In this document: positions 11,000 through 20,357 of the stretch, piece after piece | Layout: every line of letters begins with the position of its first letter | Position numbering within the stretch: the stretch's first letter is position 1 | DNA from: Prochlorococcus sp. AG-347-L17 | GTDB lineage: Bacteria; Cyanobacteriota; Cyanobacteriia; PCC-6307; Cyanobiaceae | Reading direction: 5' to 3' | DNA: 64,000 bases | Assembly (NCBI GenBank): GCA_003278925.1 | Contig: QCCN01000004.1 | Coordinates: 1 to 64,000, forward strand | The notes under the pieces: model-generated | Seen by the model: the letters and a program-made list of their open reading frames with translations, nothing else | What the model was told of the DNA's origin: nothing | Database searches by the model: none | Position numbers and translations under genes: made by a program

Positions 11000-12277
11000 T
11001 TATAAAGGAGGCAAAATACCTTGTGGGTCAAAAATATTCTTTAAAGTTTTTAATTCATTTATTCTATTTCCAAAGGCTAATGTAATTTCTTCCTCATGTG
11101 AATCCAAATGATTATGTAATTGGGCTAAGTGAATATTTGGATAAAAACTTTTTAGGTTGTTCCATGATTTATAAATCCAGTCCAAAGCAACTTCTTTTTC
11201 TTTAAGATCATTCTTTTTCCATGATGCATATATCCATGGTTTCCAAGTACTTTTTCTATGAACAAAAAAGCTTGAGCCATGATTTAACTTTGTTGTTTTG
11301 CAACCTAGTTGTTGAGAAGCAACATAACAGGAATTATTAGGTTTATTGTTCATTATTTCATTCAAACATTTTATGAAACTTGGGATATGATTTTTTAAAT
11401 CTTCTCCAAGAAGACTAATTACTTCAGAATGGTTATTTGCATTAAGCTCATATAAATTTAATTCCTTTGGGAAGAAATTTATTTTGTTAAAGTTCTCATA
11501 AAATTGTTTTTTTAGAGCAGGAAATTTGTCTAGAAGCATTAAGTATTCTTCTGTTCTTTTATCCTCTAAATTATTTTTAAGTTCAGCAAAAATATATAAA
11601 TAAATTTTTTGGGCATAAATCCATTGAAGACTAATATTTTCTGGAAATTCCTCAGATAGTCTTATAATTTCTGAAAGTTCATTTAGATTTACAAATCCTT
11701 CTATAACCTTAATTGGATTAGATTGGATAGTTTTAAGTTCTATTTCGGTAATAATTGAGAAAAAAGGAGCTGCGCCTTTAATTGCTTCCCAAATCAATTG
11801 TTCTTCTGGATTTATTTGATTTTTTTTTAAAGATATAAATGTGCCGTTACCCAAGAAACCTTTTATTGATTCAATATTATCAATGGCTAATCCGTAGGCT
11901 CTACTTAGTGGGCTTACTCCACCAGTAAGTATATAGCCTGCCCCAGGAATTTTAGAAAGTCCTATTGGAAAACTTCGATTATGTTTTTGTAAATGATTTA
12001 CTAGATCACCCATTATTACTCCACCTCCAATTGTTACTAAATTGGTTTTTCTATCTAGGTGAATTTTGTTGTAATTTTTTCTTAGATCAAGAGTTGTAAA
12101 ACCATTTTTTGCACAGCTAGAGGTTGTACCTCCACTACATACGCAAAGATGCTCGAATTCTTCCTTAGAATAATTTCCCTTATTAAATAAGGACTCATCA
12201 ACGTCATAAATTAATTTCTTTAATTTTGCATCTTTTGAGTTGATATTTGGAACTTCAAGCAAACTATTATTTTTCAC
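11000..12277 (-). CDS. FAD-binding oxidoreductase (FAD/FMN-containing dehydrogenase, VAO/PCMH-type)
   Basis: 'FEHLCVCSGGTTSSCAKNGFTTLDLRK...VTIGGGVIMGDLVNHLQKHNRSFPIGLSKIPGAGYILTGGVSPLSRAYGL'. Confidence 0.82.
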   Translation of the reverse strand: MKNNSLLEVPNINSKDAKLKKLIYDVDESLFNKGNYSKEEFEHLCVCSGGTTSSCAKNGFTTLDLRKNYNKIHLDRKTNLVTIGGGVIMGDLVNHLQKHNRSFPIGLSKIPGAGYILTGGVSPLSRAYGLAIDNIESIKGFLGNGTFISLKKNQINPEEQLIWEAIKGAAPFFSIITEIELKTIQSNPIKVIEGFVNLNELSEIIRLSEEFPENISLQWIYAQKIYLYIFAELKNNLEDKRTEEYLMLLDKFPALKKQFYENFNKINFFPKELNLYELNANNHSEVISLLGEDLKNHIPSFIKCLNEIMNNKPNNSCYVASQQLGCKTTKLNHGSSFFVHRKSTWKPWIYASWKKNDLKEKEVALDWIYKSWNNLKSFYPNIHLAQLHNHLDSHEEEITLAFGNRINELKTLKNIFDPQGILPPL

Positions 12278-12318
12278 TACATGATATTGTTCTTTACTAT
12301 TATGGTATAAGTAATAAC

Positions 12319-13443
12319 TTGATTTTGGATAATTTAGATTCGAAGTTAAATAATCAAGTCGCGATTCTTATCTGTGGACACGGTAGTAGAAATAAACTAG
12401 CCATTACTGAATTTCAAGAATTAACTAAGTTCATCCAAAAAAGATATCCAAACTTTTTAGTTGAATATGGCTTCTTGGAATTCGCTAAACCATCACTTGT
12501 TGATGCTTTAGACAAGTTAAAAGATCTTTCTATCAAGAAAGTAATTGCAATACCCGCAATGCTTTTCGCTGCTGGCCATGTGAAAAATGACATACCGAGC
12601 TTGCTTATGAATTATTCAAGTAAAACTGGTATTGAAATAATTTATGGAAGAGAATTAGGTATTAATAATTTAATGATTAGCGCAGCTTGTGAAAGAGTAA
12701 AAGATGTATTTAAACAAAATAATACTTTAAAACCTGAAGAATCATTATTAGTTGTTGTTGGTAGAGGCTCTTCCGATCCAGATGCGAATTCCAATGTTTC
12801 AAAAATAACGAGAATGATCGTGGAGGGTATTGGTTTAGGGTGGGGGGAAACAGTTTTTTCTGGAGTAACATTCCCTCTCGTTGAACCAGGCTTGAAAAAT
12901 GTTGTGAGACTTGGTTATAAAAATATAATTATTTTCCCTTATTTTCTTTTCTCAGGTGTTCTTGTTACCAGAATAAAAAGGCAAACTGATTTAGTTGCGA
13001 TTAACAATCCAAATATTTCATTTATACATGCAAAATATCTTTCTTCACAGTCTTATGTGGTCGATACTTTTGTAGAAAGGATTGAAGAGATTCTTAATAA
13101 CGAAGGTAAGAATTTTATGAATTGCTCAACTTGTAAATATAGATCAAATTTATTTGGTTTTGAAAAAGAAGTTGGAATGGTACAAGAAAGTCATCATGAC
13201 CATGTAGAGGGCTTGGGGATCAGCTGTGATTTATGTGATCCTGAATGTAATGGTGCTTGTGAAATACAAAATCCAACTCATAACAAAGAAAAATCAAACT
13301 CAGGAGGAGGTCGTTACTTAGAACATGAATATGTTGAGGCTCATCAACATGAACATAATCACCATCACCATCACCATAGTATTTATCCAAATTCAAAACA
13401 TCCTTTAGGACCTGTCACGCTTCGCTTGCCTAATAAAGACTAA
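12319..13443 (+). CDS. cbiX: CbiX-type sirohydrochlorin chelatase with Cys-rich and His-rich C-terminal extension
   Basis: 'VAILICGHGSRNKLAITEFQELTKFI', 'VVGRGSSDPDANSNVSKITRMI'; likely TTG start at 12319/12325, since the track ORF at 12247 overlaps the divergent gene. Confidence 0.82.
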   Translation: MILDNLDSKLNNQVAILICGHGSRNKLAITEFQELTKFIQKRYPNFLVEYGFLEFAKPSLVDALDKLKDLSIKKVIAIPAMLFAAGHVKNDIPSLLMNYSSKTGIEIIYGRELGINNLMISAACERVKDVFKQNNTLKPEESLLVVVGRGSSDPDANSNVSKITRMIVEGIGLGWGETVFSGVTFPLVEPGLKNVVRLGYKNIIIFPYFLFSGVLVTRIKRQTDLVAINNPNISFIHAKYLSSQSYVVDTFVERIEEILNNEGKNFMNCSTCKYRSNLFGFEKEVGMVQESHHDHVEGLGISCDLCDPECNGACEIQNPTHNKEKSNSGGGRYLEHEYVEAHQHEHNHHHHHHSIYPNSKHPLGPVTLRLPNKD

Positions 13444-13562
13444 ATCTTAAGAAAATCCGTTGAAAATCAATTAATCACCTGTCTCTTTCTCGACTTAGTC
13501 TTAATAGACTCAGTATATATAAGTATTCTTAATGTAAAATCTTAAAAGTATTTTTGACCAGA

Positions 13563-13605
13563 TTTTCCACAATTTACAGGTTGTTTTCCACGTCCAAATC
13601 CACAT
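13563..13605. promoter_or_regulatory. Cluster of DnaA-box-like 9-mers
   Basis: TTTTCCACA (13563-13571), TTTTCCACG (13584-13592), AATCCACAT (about 13597-13605) in intergenic DNA. Confidence 0.35.
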
Positions 13606-13684
13606 CGGAATAGAAATGCCAGTATTTTTCAAAAAAAACAGGACATCAACATTATTGTTGACTTTTCTTTAAGATTTATTCAAT

Positions 13685-13716
13685 TTACTTTTTTAAAAAG
13701 TAAGTTTTTTAAAAAC
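13685..13716. repeat. Two adjacent AT-rich palindromes
   Basis: TTACTTTTT-T-AAAAAGTAA (13685-13703) followed directly by GTTTTT-T-AAAAAC (13704-13716). Confidence 0.6.
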
Positions 13717-13825
13717 AAACTTATAACATGAGTCTCATTTGATAAATTGAAAAGTTTACATGCAGATTTTTTTTGATTTTTTTAGAAAAAAATATCATTA
13801 TAGTTATGAAAAAAAACATAAATTT

Positions 13826-14083
13826 ATGGATCAAATCAGCCAATCAAACTTAACTGATAAGAATCTTGTCGAGTGCTCTTCAAATAAAGTCTCTTTAGAA
13901 ACAGAGCTTTCAGAAACTCTTTATGACACTATGAAAGATTTCGTTTTAAGTAATCCAACTTGGGATCAATATAAGCTTATAAATTCAGCATTAGCTACTT
14001 TTCTCGTTCAAAATGGATGTACAGATAATTCTGTCTCAGAAATTTATTTAAATCAATTATTTACACCTTCTAAGTCTTTTTAA
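13826..14083 (+). CDS. DUF2811-like small protein
   Basis: 'VSLETELSETLYDTMKDFVLSNPTWDQYKLINSALATFLVQNG'; ATG at 13826 preferred over track start 13760. Confidence 0.7.
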   Translation: MDQISQSNLTDKNLVECSSNKVSLETELSETLYDTMKDFVLSNPTWDQYKLINSALATFLVQNGCTDNSVSEIYLNQLFTPSKSF

Positions 14084-15710
14084 TATTTAAACAGGCTCTT
14101 CTACTCAAGGCCATCATTGTAAGTGTAGGGCTTTGCCAAGATGATGTGGGCCAGCATGCTCCATCTAGTACAAGTACATTTTTGCATCTCCATAATCTAT
14201 TGAATTTATCAACTACGCTATTTTCTTCATCTATCCCCATTGGTGCCCCCCCTACTTCATGAATGTAATATCCAGGAGGAGGAGGACTATCTGACAGTGC
14301 GATCAAATTTTTTGTAAATATACTCCCTAATGGGATATTCATTAGTTCATTAATATTTTTTATTTCTCCATTTGCAGCTGTGATTGATTTACGTATTGTG
14401 TTTTCCATATGTTTAGCCATGTTTAACTCATTTTCGCTCCATTCGAATTCAATGTAGGGTATTGGGATACCCCATTCATCTGTTTTTCGTGAGAGAGAAA
14501 CTGAGTTTTTCTCTCTAGGAAGGACTTCGCCATGGGCGATAAGAAAGCCAATGGATGTATTTCTGTCTTTTTGTAAAAATTTAGGAATCCCTAATCGATC
14601 AATTGCCCCCCAGATTCCATAACCTCTATGGAAATTTATATCGTCAATTTTTGGTAAATTTGAACCGAATGGAATAAAGAAGCTGCCTGCTCCAGAAAGA
14701 TCGGGAAGATTAGATGATGGTTTTTCTGAGTTTTTTGTTTTTGGGACTGAAAAAAATCTACAGATAGATATATGGTCCATAAGGTATTTACCTAATTTTC
14801 CAGAATTATCTTTAAAACCTGAGGAATTTGATTTATATTCTGAGTTTAGTAGTATTCTGAGTGTTGAAATTGTTGATGCGCAAAGAAGGATTAAATCACA
14901 ATTTAATTCTTCTTTGCATCCATTTTCTAAGTTTACGATCGTTAGTTTTGATGCCAGCTCTGTTATCTTGTTAATCTCAAAAGACTCCACTAGGTGATTT
15001 GAAATTATTTGTACATTCCCAGTATCTAAAGCTTTTCTTAAAGTGCTACCTAAACTAGATGATTTAGGCCACTTTTTATCTTCTACTGATGAATTACGGT
15101 CAAATCCTCTAGATTGTATAAATGGATAATTTAATTTTGATTTAACTTCGCTGCCAAAGATATTTTCGTTTTCTGTAAGAGGTATTTCACCAATATATTT
15201 ACCGTTTGGGACTTCTTTAATGTCATCTTTTCGTCCATAGATGCCGCAAAAATTTTCAATGAAATCATAGTGAGGGGACAGTTCATCGTATGAAATAGGC
15301 CAGTTGGGTCCGAATCCATCTTTTTTAGCCGGATGAAAGTCTTCTGAGGAAAGTCTTAATGTTATGCCTCCCCAAGTTAATGATCTCCCCCCATATTGTT
15401 TGCCTTGGGTCCAAAGAAATGGCTTTTTTTTTGGGAAGTCATAAGGATGCTTCAATTCATTTGAATACAAGTCAGGATTATTTTTCCAATAACCAGGATG
15501 TTGGCATTGATTGGCATGTTTTTTTGTTAAAACTCCTGATAATCTTTTTAATGTACTTTTTGGCTCATGATTACTAGCTTCATGCCTTTTAACTTGAGGC
15601 CCTGCTTCTATTACTAAAACTTTAATACCTTGTTCTGCCAATGTAAGTGCTGCTATTCCTCCTGTAGCTCCGGAACCAACAACAATTGCATCATAAGGAC
15701 TTATATCCAA
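14070..15710 (-). CDS. GMC-family oxidoreductase (glucose-methanol-choline)
   Basis: 'DAIVVGSGATGGIAALTLAEQGIKVLVIEAGP', 'GGRSLTWGGITLRLS', 'HEVGGAPMG', 'VLDGACWPTSSWQSPTLTMMALSRRA'. Confidence 0.9.
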   Translation of the reverse strand: MDISPYDAIVVGSGATGGIAALTLAEQGIKVLVIEAGPQVKRHEASNHEPKSTLKRLSGVLTKKHANQCQHPGYWKNNPDLYSNELKHPYDFPKKKPFLWTQGKQYGGRSLTWGGITLRLSSEDFHPAKKDGFGPNWPISYDELSPHYDFIENFCGIYGRKDDIKEVPNGKYIGEIPLTENENIFGSEVKSKLNYPFIQSRGFDRNSSVEDKKWPKSSSLGSTLRKALDTGNVQIISNHLVESFEINKITELASKLTIVNLENGCKEELNCDLILLCASTISTLRILLNSEYKSNSSGFKDNSGKLGKYLMDHISICRFFSVPKTKNSEKPSSNLPDLSGAGSFFIPFGSNLPKIDDINFHRGYGIWGAIDRLGIPKFLQKDRNTSIGFLIAHGEVLPREKNSVSLSRKTDEWGIPIPYIEFEWSENELNMAKHMENTIRKSITAANGEIKNINELMNIPLGSIFTKNLIALSDSPPPPGYYIHEVGGAPMGIDEENSVVDKFNRLWRCKNVLVLDGACWPTSSWQSPTLTMMALSRRACLNIKKT

Positions 15711-15817
15711 AACCTATTTCGTGATTTGCTATTTTAATAAATATAGCACTCAGTAAATAATTAATTTTTAGATTTCAGCTTAAGAAGTTAGAATTTATTG
15801 AAATACTACTCAAACAA

Positions 15818-16291
15818 ATGAGATTTATAATTTTAACTATATTAATAGTTGTTTTAACCCTCCCTACTAGAAGCTTCGCTGCATTGGATTATGGTAAACA
15901 ATCTTTGGTAGGGGCTGATTTTTCTGGATCTGATTTAAAAGGAGCAACTTTCTATTTGACTGATTTACAAGACGCAAATTTGTCAGGTTGTGAGCTCCAA
16001 AATGCGACTCTTTATGGAGCAAAATTGAAAGATACTAATTTAAGTAACTCCAACTTAAGAGAAGTAACTTTAGACTCAGCTGTTTTAGATGGAACGGATT
16101 TATCAAATACTAACTTGGAGGATTCATTTGCTTATAGTACCCAGTTTGAAAATGTAAAAATACAAGGCGCAGACTTCACAAATGTTTTTTTGCCAAAAGA
16201 TATTATTAGGAAATTTTGTGAAAGTGCCACTGGAACTAATCCAATTACGAATAGAGAAACCAGAGAAACTTTAGAGTGCGATTACATTTAA
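15818..16291 (+). CDS. Secreted/lumenal pentapeptide-repeat protein
   Basis: Signal peptide then A(D/N)LSxxxLxxAxLxG repeats. Confidence 0.88.
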   Translation: MRFIILTILIVVLTLPTRSFAALDYGKQSLVGADFSGSDLKGATFYLTDLQDANLSGCELQNATLYGAKLKDTNLSNSNLREVTLDSAVLDGTDLSNTNLEDSFAYSTQFENVKIQGADFTNVFLPKDIIRKFCESATGTNPITNRETRETLECDYI

Positions 16292-16293
16292 AT

Positions 16294-16686
16294 TTATGCA
16301 CATAAAAGTTCTTTTTTAATCTTTCTTTGTTTATAAAGTGAACTTCCAACAGGCCAACCTAGAATAGATAAATGTTTCATTAAAGAACCTGAGTATTTGA
16401 AATAAAAATTGTCTGAATATTTGATGCCAAGTTCTTTTAGAGTGGTTATTAATAAAAATAGATCTTTCTTTTTGCCTTTTTTCATATCCAATAATATTAA
16501 TGCTTCACTTGATAATTTTTTTTCTAGAACCTTATCATTTTCAGCAAAACCAACTTTAAGTGAATTAAATTCATCAGAATAAAGAGTATAAATTATTCCA
16601 TCTTTGAATTTATCTACAGAAGTATCTGCATTAAATCTTGATGATATAAATGTTTTGTATCCTTTAATGATTTTTCTGTTATTCAT
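16294..16686 (-). CDS. Hypothetical protein with remote GIY-YIG/T5orf172-like segment
   Basis: 'GIIYTLYSDEFNSLKVGFAENDKVLEKKLSSEALILLDM' resembles the Y..-KVG core; catalytic residues not verified. Confidence 0.5.
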   Translation of the reverse strand: MNNRKIIKGYKTFISSRFNADTSVDKFKDGIIYTLYSDEFNSLKVGFAENDKVLEKKLSSEALILLDMKKGKKKDLFLLITTLKELGIKYSDNFYFKYSGSLMKHLSILGWPVGSSLYKQRKIKKELLCA

Positions 16687-16688
16687 AA

Positions 16689-17186
16689 TTATTTGATTTC
16701 ATCCTGAGCTAATTCATATTTCTCCAATAGATTGTTTACTTCTGCTAGTGCAATCCTCTTTTGACAGGCCGAGTCATATCTATTTACTGCTATTGAAGGG
16801 ATTGAACCTTTGCTTTTCATCTCCCTTATACCAGTTTCTAAACATTGAAAAGCAACACTTGATAGATCTCTTCCTTCTGCTGCGGCCCAAACTTTCAAAA
16901 GATAAGTAAGATTTGATGGTACTGAGATCTGTACTTTGTTTGAATTTGAAGTATTTAATGCAATATCATCGAGACTAATTTCTTTAGAGGAAATAGTTTC
17001 TTTAACCTTTTTCTTCAAAAATTTTACTTGGCTTATAGCGTCCTCTTTATTCTTTATTTTTTTTTCTATTTCAAATAACTCTTCTTCAGAATTAATTAAA
17101 GCTTCTAATGCCCATTTCGCATCATCTTTCGCAACCGCGGTTCTATCAAGCCATTCATCTCTTATTTTTGACCAATTACTAGGCAT
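16689..17186 (-). CDS. Putative ribbon-helix-helix (CopG/Arc-like) DNA-binding protein
   Basis: 'NKVQISVPSNLTYLLKVWAAAEGRDLSSVAFQCLETGIREM' fits a beta-strand plus two-helix RHH pattern; palindromic DNA upstream. Confidence 0.6.
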   Translation of the reverse strand: MPSNWSKIRDEWLDRTAVAKDDAKWALEALINSEEELFEIEKKIKNKEDAISQVKFLKKKVKETISSKEISLDDIALNTSNSNKVQISVPSNLTYLLKVWAAAEGRDLSSVAFQCLETGIREMKSKGSIPSIAVNRYDSACQKRIALAEVNNLLEKYELAQDEIK

Positions 17187-17252
17187 AAGGTTTATGCGAT
17201 AATTATATGATATATAAATCTATATAGATTGTCTATATATTCTATATAGATT
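17183..17252 (-). promoter_or_regulatory. Candidate operator/promoter region with palindromes
   Basis: GCATAA-GGT-TTATGC (17183-17197, over the start codon), perfect AATCTATATAGATT (17217-17230), TCTATATAGA (17241-17250). Confidence 0.5.
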
Positions 17253-17453
17253 TAATTTAGATTGTATAAAGTTTTAATTTTATTTTTAATAATTCCTCAT
17301 CTTAGAAATAATCTTTTACAATATTTGAAACTGTAAAATCTATCCAATGTGATCTTAGAGATATTTTTTTCGTTAATTGAATACGATATATTTGATAATT
17401 CAATCTTTAAAAATTTTAGTTTTTTGTCTATTTAATTAAAAAATTCTGAGCTT

Positions 17454-17843
17454 TTAATCTCTTTCAATAAGTTCAATTTTATAACCATCAGGATCCTCAA
17501 CAAAAGCCAAGACAGTAGTACTGTTTTTCATTGTTTTAGGTTTGGTTGTTATTTTGCAACCATTATTTTCTAATCCTTGGCAAATTAGATGAATATCTTT
17601 TACTCCAATAGCTATATGACCATATTTATCTCCAAGCTCATAGTCTTCAGACTTTTTGTCCCAGTTATAAGTTAATTCAATTACTGAGTTTTCTTTTTCT
17701 GAGCCATAACCAACAAATGCCAAAGTGAATTTTCCATGAGGGTAATCCTTTTTTCGCAATAAATTCATTCCTAATCTATTGACGTAGAAATCAATGGATT
17801 TATCTAAATCTCCAACCCTCAACATTGTATGTAGGATACGCAT
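17454..17843 (-). CDS. gloA: Lactoylglutathione lyase (glyoxalase I)
   Basis: '[35 protein letters not shown]', '[14 protein letters not shown]'. Confidence 0.94.
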   Translation of the reverse strand: MRILHTMLRVGDLDKSIDFYVNRLGMNLLRKKDYPHGKFTLAFVGYGSEKENSVIELTYNWDKKSEDYELGDKYGHIAIGVKDIHLICQGLENNGCKITTKPKTMKNSTTVLAFVEDPDGYKIELIERD

Positions 17844-17976
17844 TTTGAATTATGAACCTGAATCAATTATCTAATATTTAATAACCATCTGCCAAAGTTG
17901 ATTTTCTCGAAAGTAAGACTTTTTATTAAGTTCAAAAAATTAGGTTAAAATATGAGTACGAAATTTCAATAATATA

Positions 17977-18411
17977 TTGAATCAGATATTCCAAAGACTA
18001 TCATCTGTATTTTTGTATACTTTGCCATTAAAGGCATCAATACCTTTTGGATATCTTTTGTTCTATAAATATTCTTTTTTAAAAATACTATTATTACTAA
18101 CTTTTCCGATAGCAATAATTGAAAAATCTTTGCCTTTTGGTAGTTTTTTATTATTTATAATTTTGTTTGCTGGATTAGTAAGAAATCCAAATGTTCCCTA
18201 TTTCGTTAGATATAACGCATGCCAAGCTTTATTAATTGATATTGCTTTAATAATAATTTCATATCTCTTGAGAATATTTCCCATAGTTGAATTAGGCTCA
18301 ATAATTTTTATATTTACACTATGTATTTTTATTTATTCGATTTCTCAATGTATTTATGGAGTTGAACCTGAAATTCCCTTAATTAGTAAATCTGTAAGAA
18401 TGCAAATTTAA
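17977..18411 (+). CDS. Tic20-like (Ycf60) membrane protein
   Basis: 'YLLPL..FG' type start and 'VPYFVRYNACQALLIDIALIIISYLLRI'. Confidence 0.8.
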   Translation: MNQIFQRLSSVFLYTLPLKASIPFGYLLFYKYSFLKILLLLTFPIAIIEKSLPFGSFLLFIILFAGLVRNPNVPYFVRYNACQALLIDIALIIISYLLRIFPIVELGSIIFIFTLCIFIYSISQCIYGVEPEIPLISKSVRMQI

Positions 18412-18438
18412 AAAGATTTATGGATTTACTGATTTTCT

Positions 18439-18768
18439 TCAGCACTCATTCAGAATAGATTCCCATCTTTGTTGACTTGCCTTTATCGCTTGCATTGGCG
18501 GATTAGCTCCCTCTATTTCAAAGGCTTTAATTAATGATTTATTAGCTAGTAGTCCTAATTTTGCTGCCTCTCTTTGCCTAGAGCATACTTTTTTTCTTGA
18601 TCCCTCTTTTAAACTATTTTCGATTTCTTTAAGAATCTGGCTAGCTTCATTTGATTTAGAATAAAAATCATTCATGTAAACATCAAGTGCTGTATCAGCA
18701 AAGATTTCAACAGGAGAGATTATTGTGACTAAGCACACTATAAAACTTACAAATACAAATATTTTCAT
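18439..18768 (-). CDS. Hypothetical secreted protein
   Basis: 109 aa ORF with N-terminal signal peptide. Confidence 0.6.
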   Translation of the reverse strand: MKIFVFVSFIVCLVTIISPVEIFADTALDVYMNDFYSKSNEASQILKEIENSLKEGSRKKVCSRQREAAKLGLLANKSLIKAFEIEGANPPMQAIKASQQRWESILNEC

Positions 18769-18775
18769 AAGAATC

Positions 18776-19360
18776 TTAAGTAAATTTTTTGTCCGATCTC
18801 TTTAATACTAAATAAAAGGTAAGAACGCTAATTGTTCCAGATGGGCCTATTAAAACATGCCAAAATTGATCGCCACTAATTGAGAGTTTTGACCCAAAGA
18901 AAGTCGTAAAAAAAATACCAAATATTGGGTAAAGAATAAAAAGCCAATCTTTAAAAACTCTTTGCCAATTTATAATTAGCAGGATACTTATTATTACTTG
19001 AAAAAGGAGAGCAATAGTTTTATCAAATAAAAAATATGAGATTATTGAACATAAAGAAATGCAAAAATTAGTTTTTTGAATAAACTTATTTTTTATAACT
19101 GATATTGATAAACATGTTAGACCTAAAGATAAGAAAGAATAAAATAACCAATTAAATAAAGAGGAGTGATCTACATAAATCCAAGACGTTTGAGTATGAT
19201 CTATCATTTCTGAAATCGAAGCTAATCCTAAAAAAACAAAACCGAAAGGTATCAATTTGTTCTTACTTATATGTTTGAATTTATTGATAGATCTAATACC
19301 TAATAATATTGGAATGATTGCCGCTTGAAAGTGGGCAAATAATAAAATTGAAAAAAACAA
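18776..19360 (-). CDS. Hypothetical multi-TM membrane protein
   Basis: 194 aa very hydrophobic ORF; 7 nt from downstream gene. Confidence 0.6.
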   Translation of the reverse strand: MFFSILLFAHFQAAIIPILLGIRSINKFKHISKNKLIPFGFVFLGLASISEMIDHTQTSWIYVDHSSLFNWLFYSFLSLGLTCLSISVIKNKFIQKTNFCISLCSIISYFLFDKTIALLFQVIISILLIINWQRVFKDWLFILYPIFGIFFTTFFGSKLSISGDQFWHVLIGPSGTISVLTFYLVLKRSDKKFT

Positions 19361-19413
19361 AATAAATTCTCAAACTTAATTCATCCTAATTTAAATAAAA
19401 AATTAGTTTCGGA

Positions 19414-19614
19414 TCACCTGAGTAGAGAAAGGTACCATTGCCCTATTACTATAATCAATATTGTAAGAACAAAAGGGAATGCAGGATATCGTGTTTGAAA
19501 ATTAGCAGGTGGCCAAGGAGACCAAGATATTAATCTGCCTTGCGGTTCATTTGAAATAACTTTTTTTTTCGACTTTTTGGCTATTAAATTATCTGTGGCA
19601 AATCCTTTACTCAT
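19414..19614 (-). CDS. Small conserved single-TM protein
   Basis: 66 aa; 'WSPWPPANFQTRYPAFPFVLTILIIVIGQW'. Confidence 0.6.
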   Translation of the reverse strand: MSKGFATDNLIAKKSKKKVISNEPQGRLISWSPWPPANFQTRYPAFPFVLTILIIVIGQWYLSLLR

Positions 19615-19687
19615 AATCTAAATAAAAATTATACTAACAAGAACGTTTAAAAAGAGCGTTTATATTATTTGGTTCTTTTTATTTGAA

Positions 19688-19774
19688 CGGAGGGGGTGGG
19701 ATTCGAACCCACGGTGCCCTTGCAGACACGCTAGTTTTCAAGACTAGAGCCTTAAACCACTCGACCACCCCTCC
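19688..19774 (-). tRNA. tRNA-Ser (UGA anticodon)
   Basis: Acceptor ggagggg/cccctcc, T-loop 'gggattcgaaccc', long variable arm, anticodon loop CTTGAAA (TGA) on minus strand. Confidence 0.95.
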
Positions 19775-19968
19775 AGAGGCTATTCAGTTTTGTTGAACTT
19801 CAAAACTATAACATAAGAAATTAGTCATAGTCTATAAATTCAAAGATTGAAAATTTATTTCAAGAAACTTGTCTGAGAGAGGAATTTTATTTAAAAATGA
19901 TGGGTTAAGTCGTTATAAAAGTCAATTATTAGTCACATTTAGTCCAAAAATTTAGACCACAAAAATAA

Positions 19969-20118
19969 TCACCCAAAGTTGACATTTTGTTGAAATAAAC
20001 CAAATAAGTTATTCCCAACTATGGCAGCGATTATTAAAACGAAGGCAACTATGGCGAAAAGAGCACTAACATCTTTTATGTCATATGGTGCTTTAAATAA
20101 AGGTTTTTGGTCTGCCAT
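19969..20118 (-). CDS. Small single-TM protein (49 aa)
   Basis: MADQKPLFKAPYDIKDVSALFAIVAFVLIIAAIVGNNLFGLFQQNVNFG; not in ORF track. Confidence 0.6.
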   Translation of the reverse strand: MADQKPLFKAPYDIKDVSALFAIVAFVLIIAAIVGNNLFGLFQQNVNFG

Positions 20119-20204
20119 TGTTATCTAATATATAAATGCAATTGAATCATATTATTTTAATGCTTGTGAGAAGTATTAAGTTATTGTTTAGTCTAAGAAT
20201 GGAT

Positions 20205-20234
20205 AAAAAAAAAGCCACTGAAAGTGGCTTTTTT
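20205..20234 (-). terminator. Rho-independent-type terminator
   Basis: AAAAAGCCACT-GAA-AGTGGCTTTTTT hairpin with A/T flanks. Confidence 0.85.
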
Positions 20235-20252
20235 AATTAATGGTTAAATAAA

Positions 20253-20354
20253 CTAGCTTGTGTAAGTTTTTCCTCTATAAGTTAGTTCATTGTGCTGCTT
20301 TTTAGCTGCTTCTTTGTTCTGGATGTACTTTTGTCCTCTGTAAATTAGAGTCAT
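20253..20354 (-). CDS. 33-aa DUF4278-like peptide
   Basis: MTLIYRGQKYIQNKEAAKKQHNELTYRGKTYTS with duplicated LxYRGxxY motif. Confidence 0.75.
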   Translation of the reverse strand: MTLIYRGQKYIQNKEAAKKQHNELTYRGKTYTS

Positions 20355-20357
20355 TTT

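Noticed and set aside
19688-19774. tRNA-Ser as an integration site with a nearby mobile element
   Set aside because: No integrase, attL/attR-like duplicate of the tRNA 3' end, or phage gene seen nearby.
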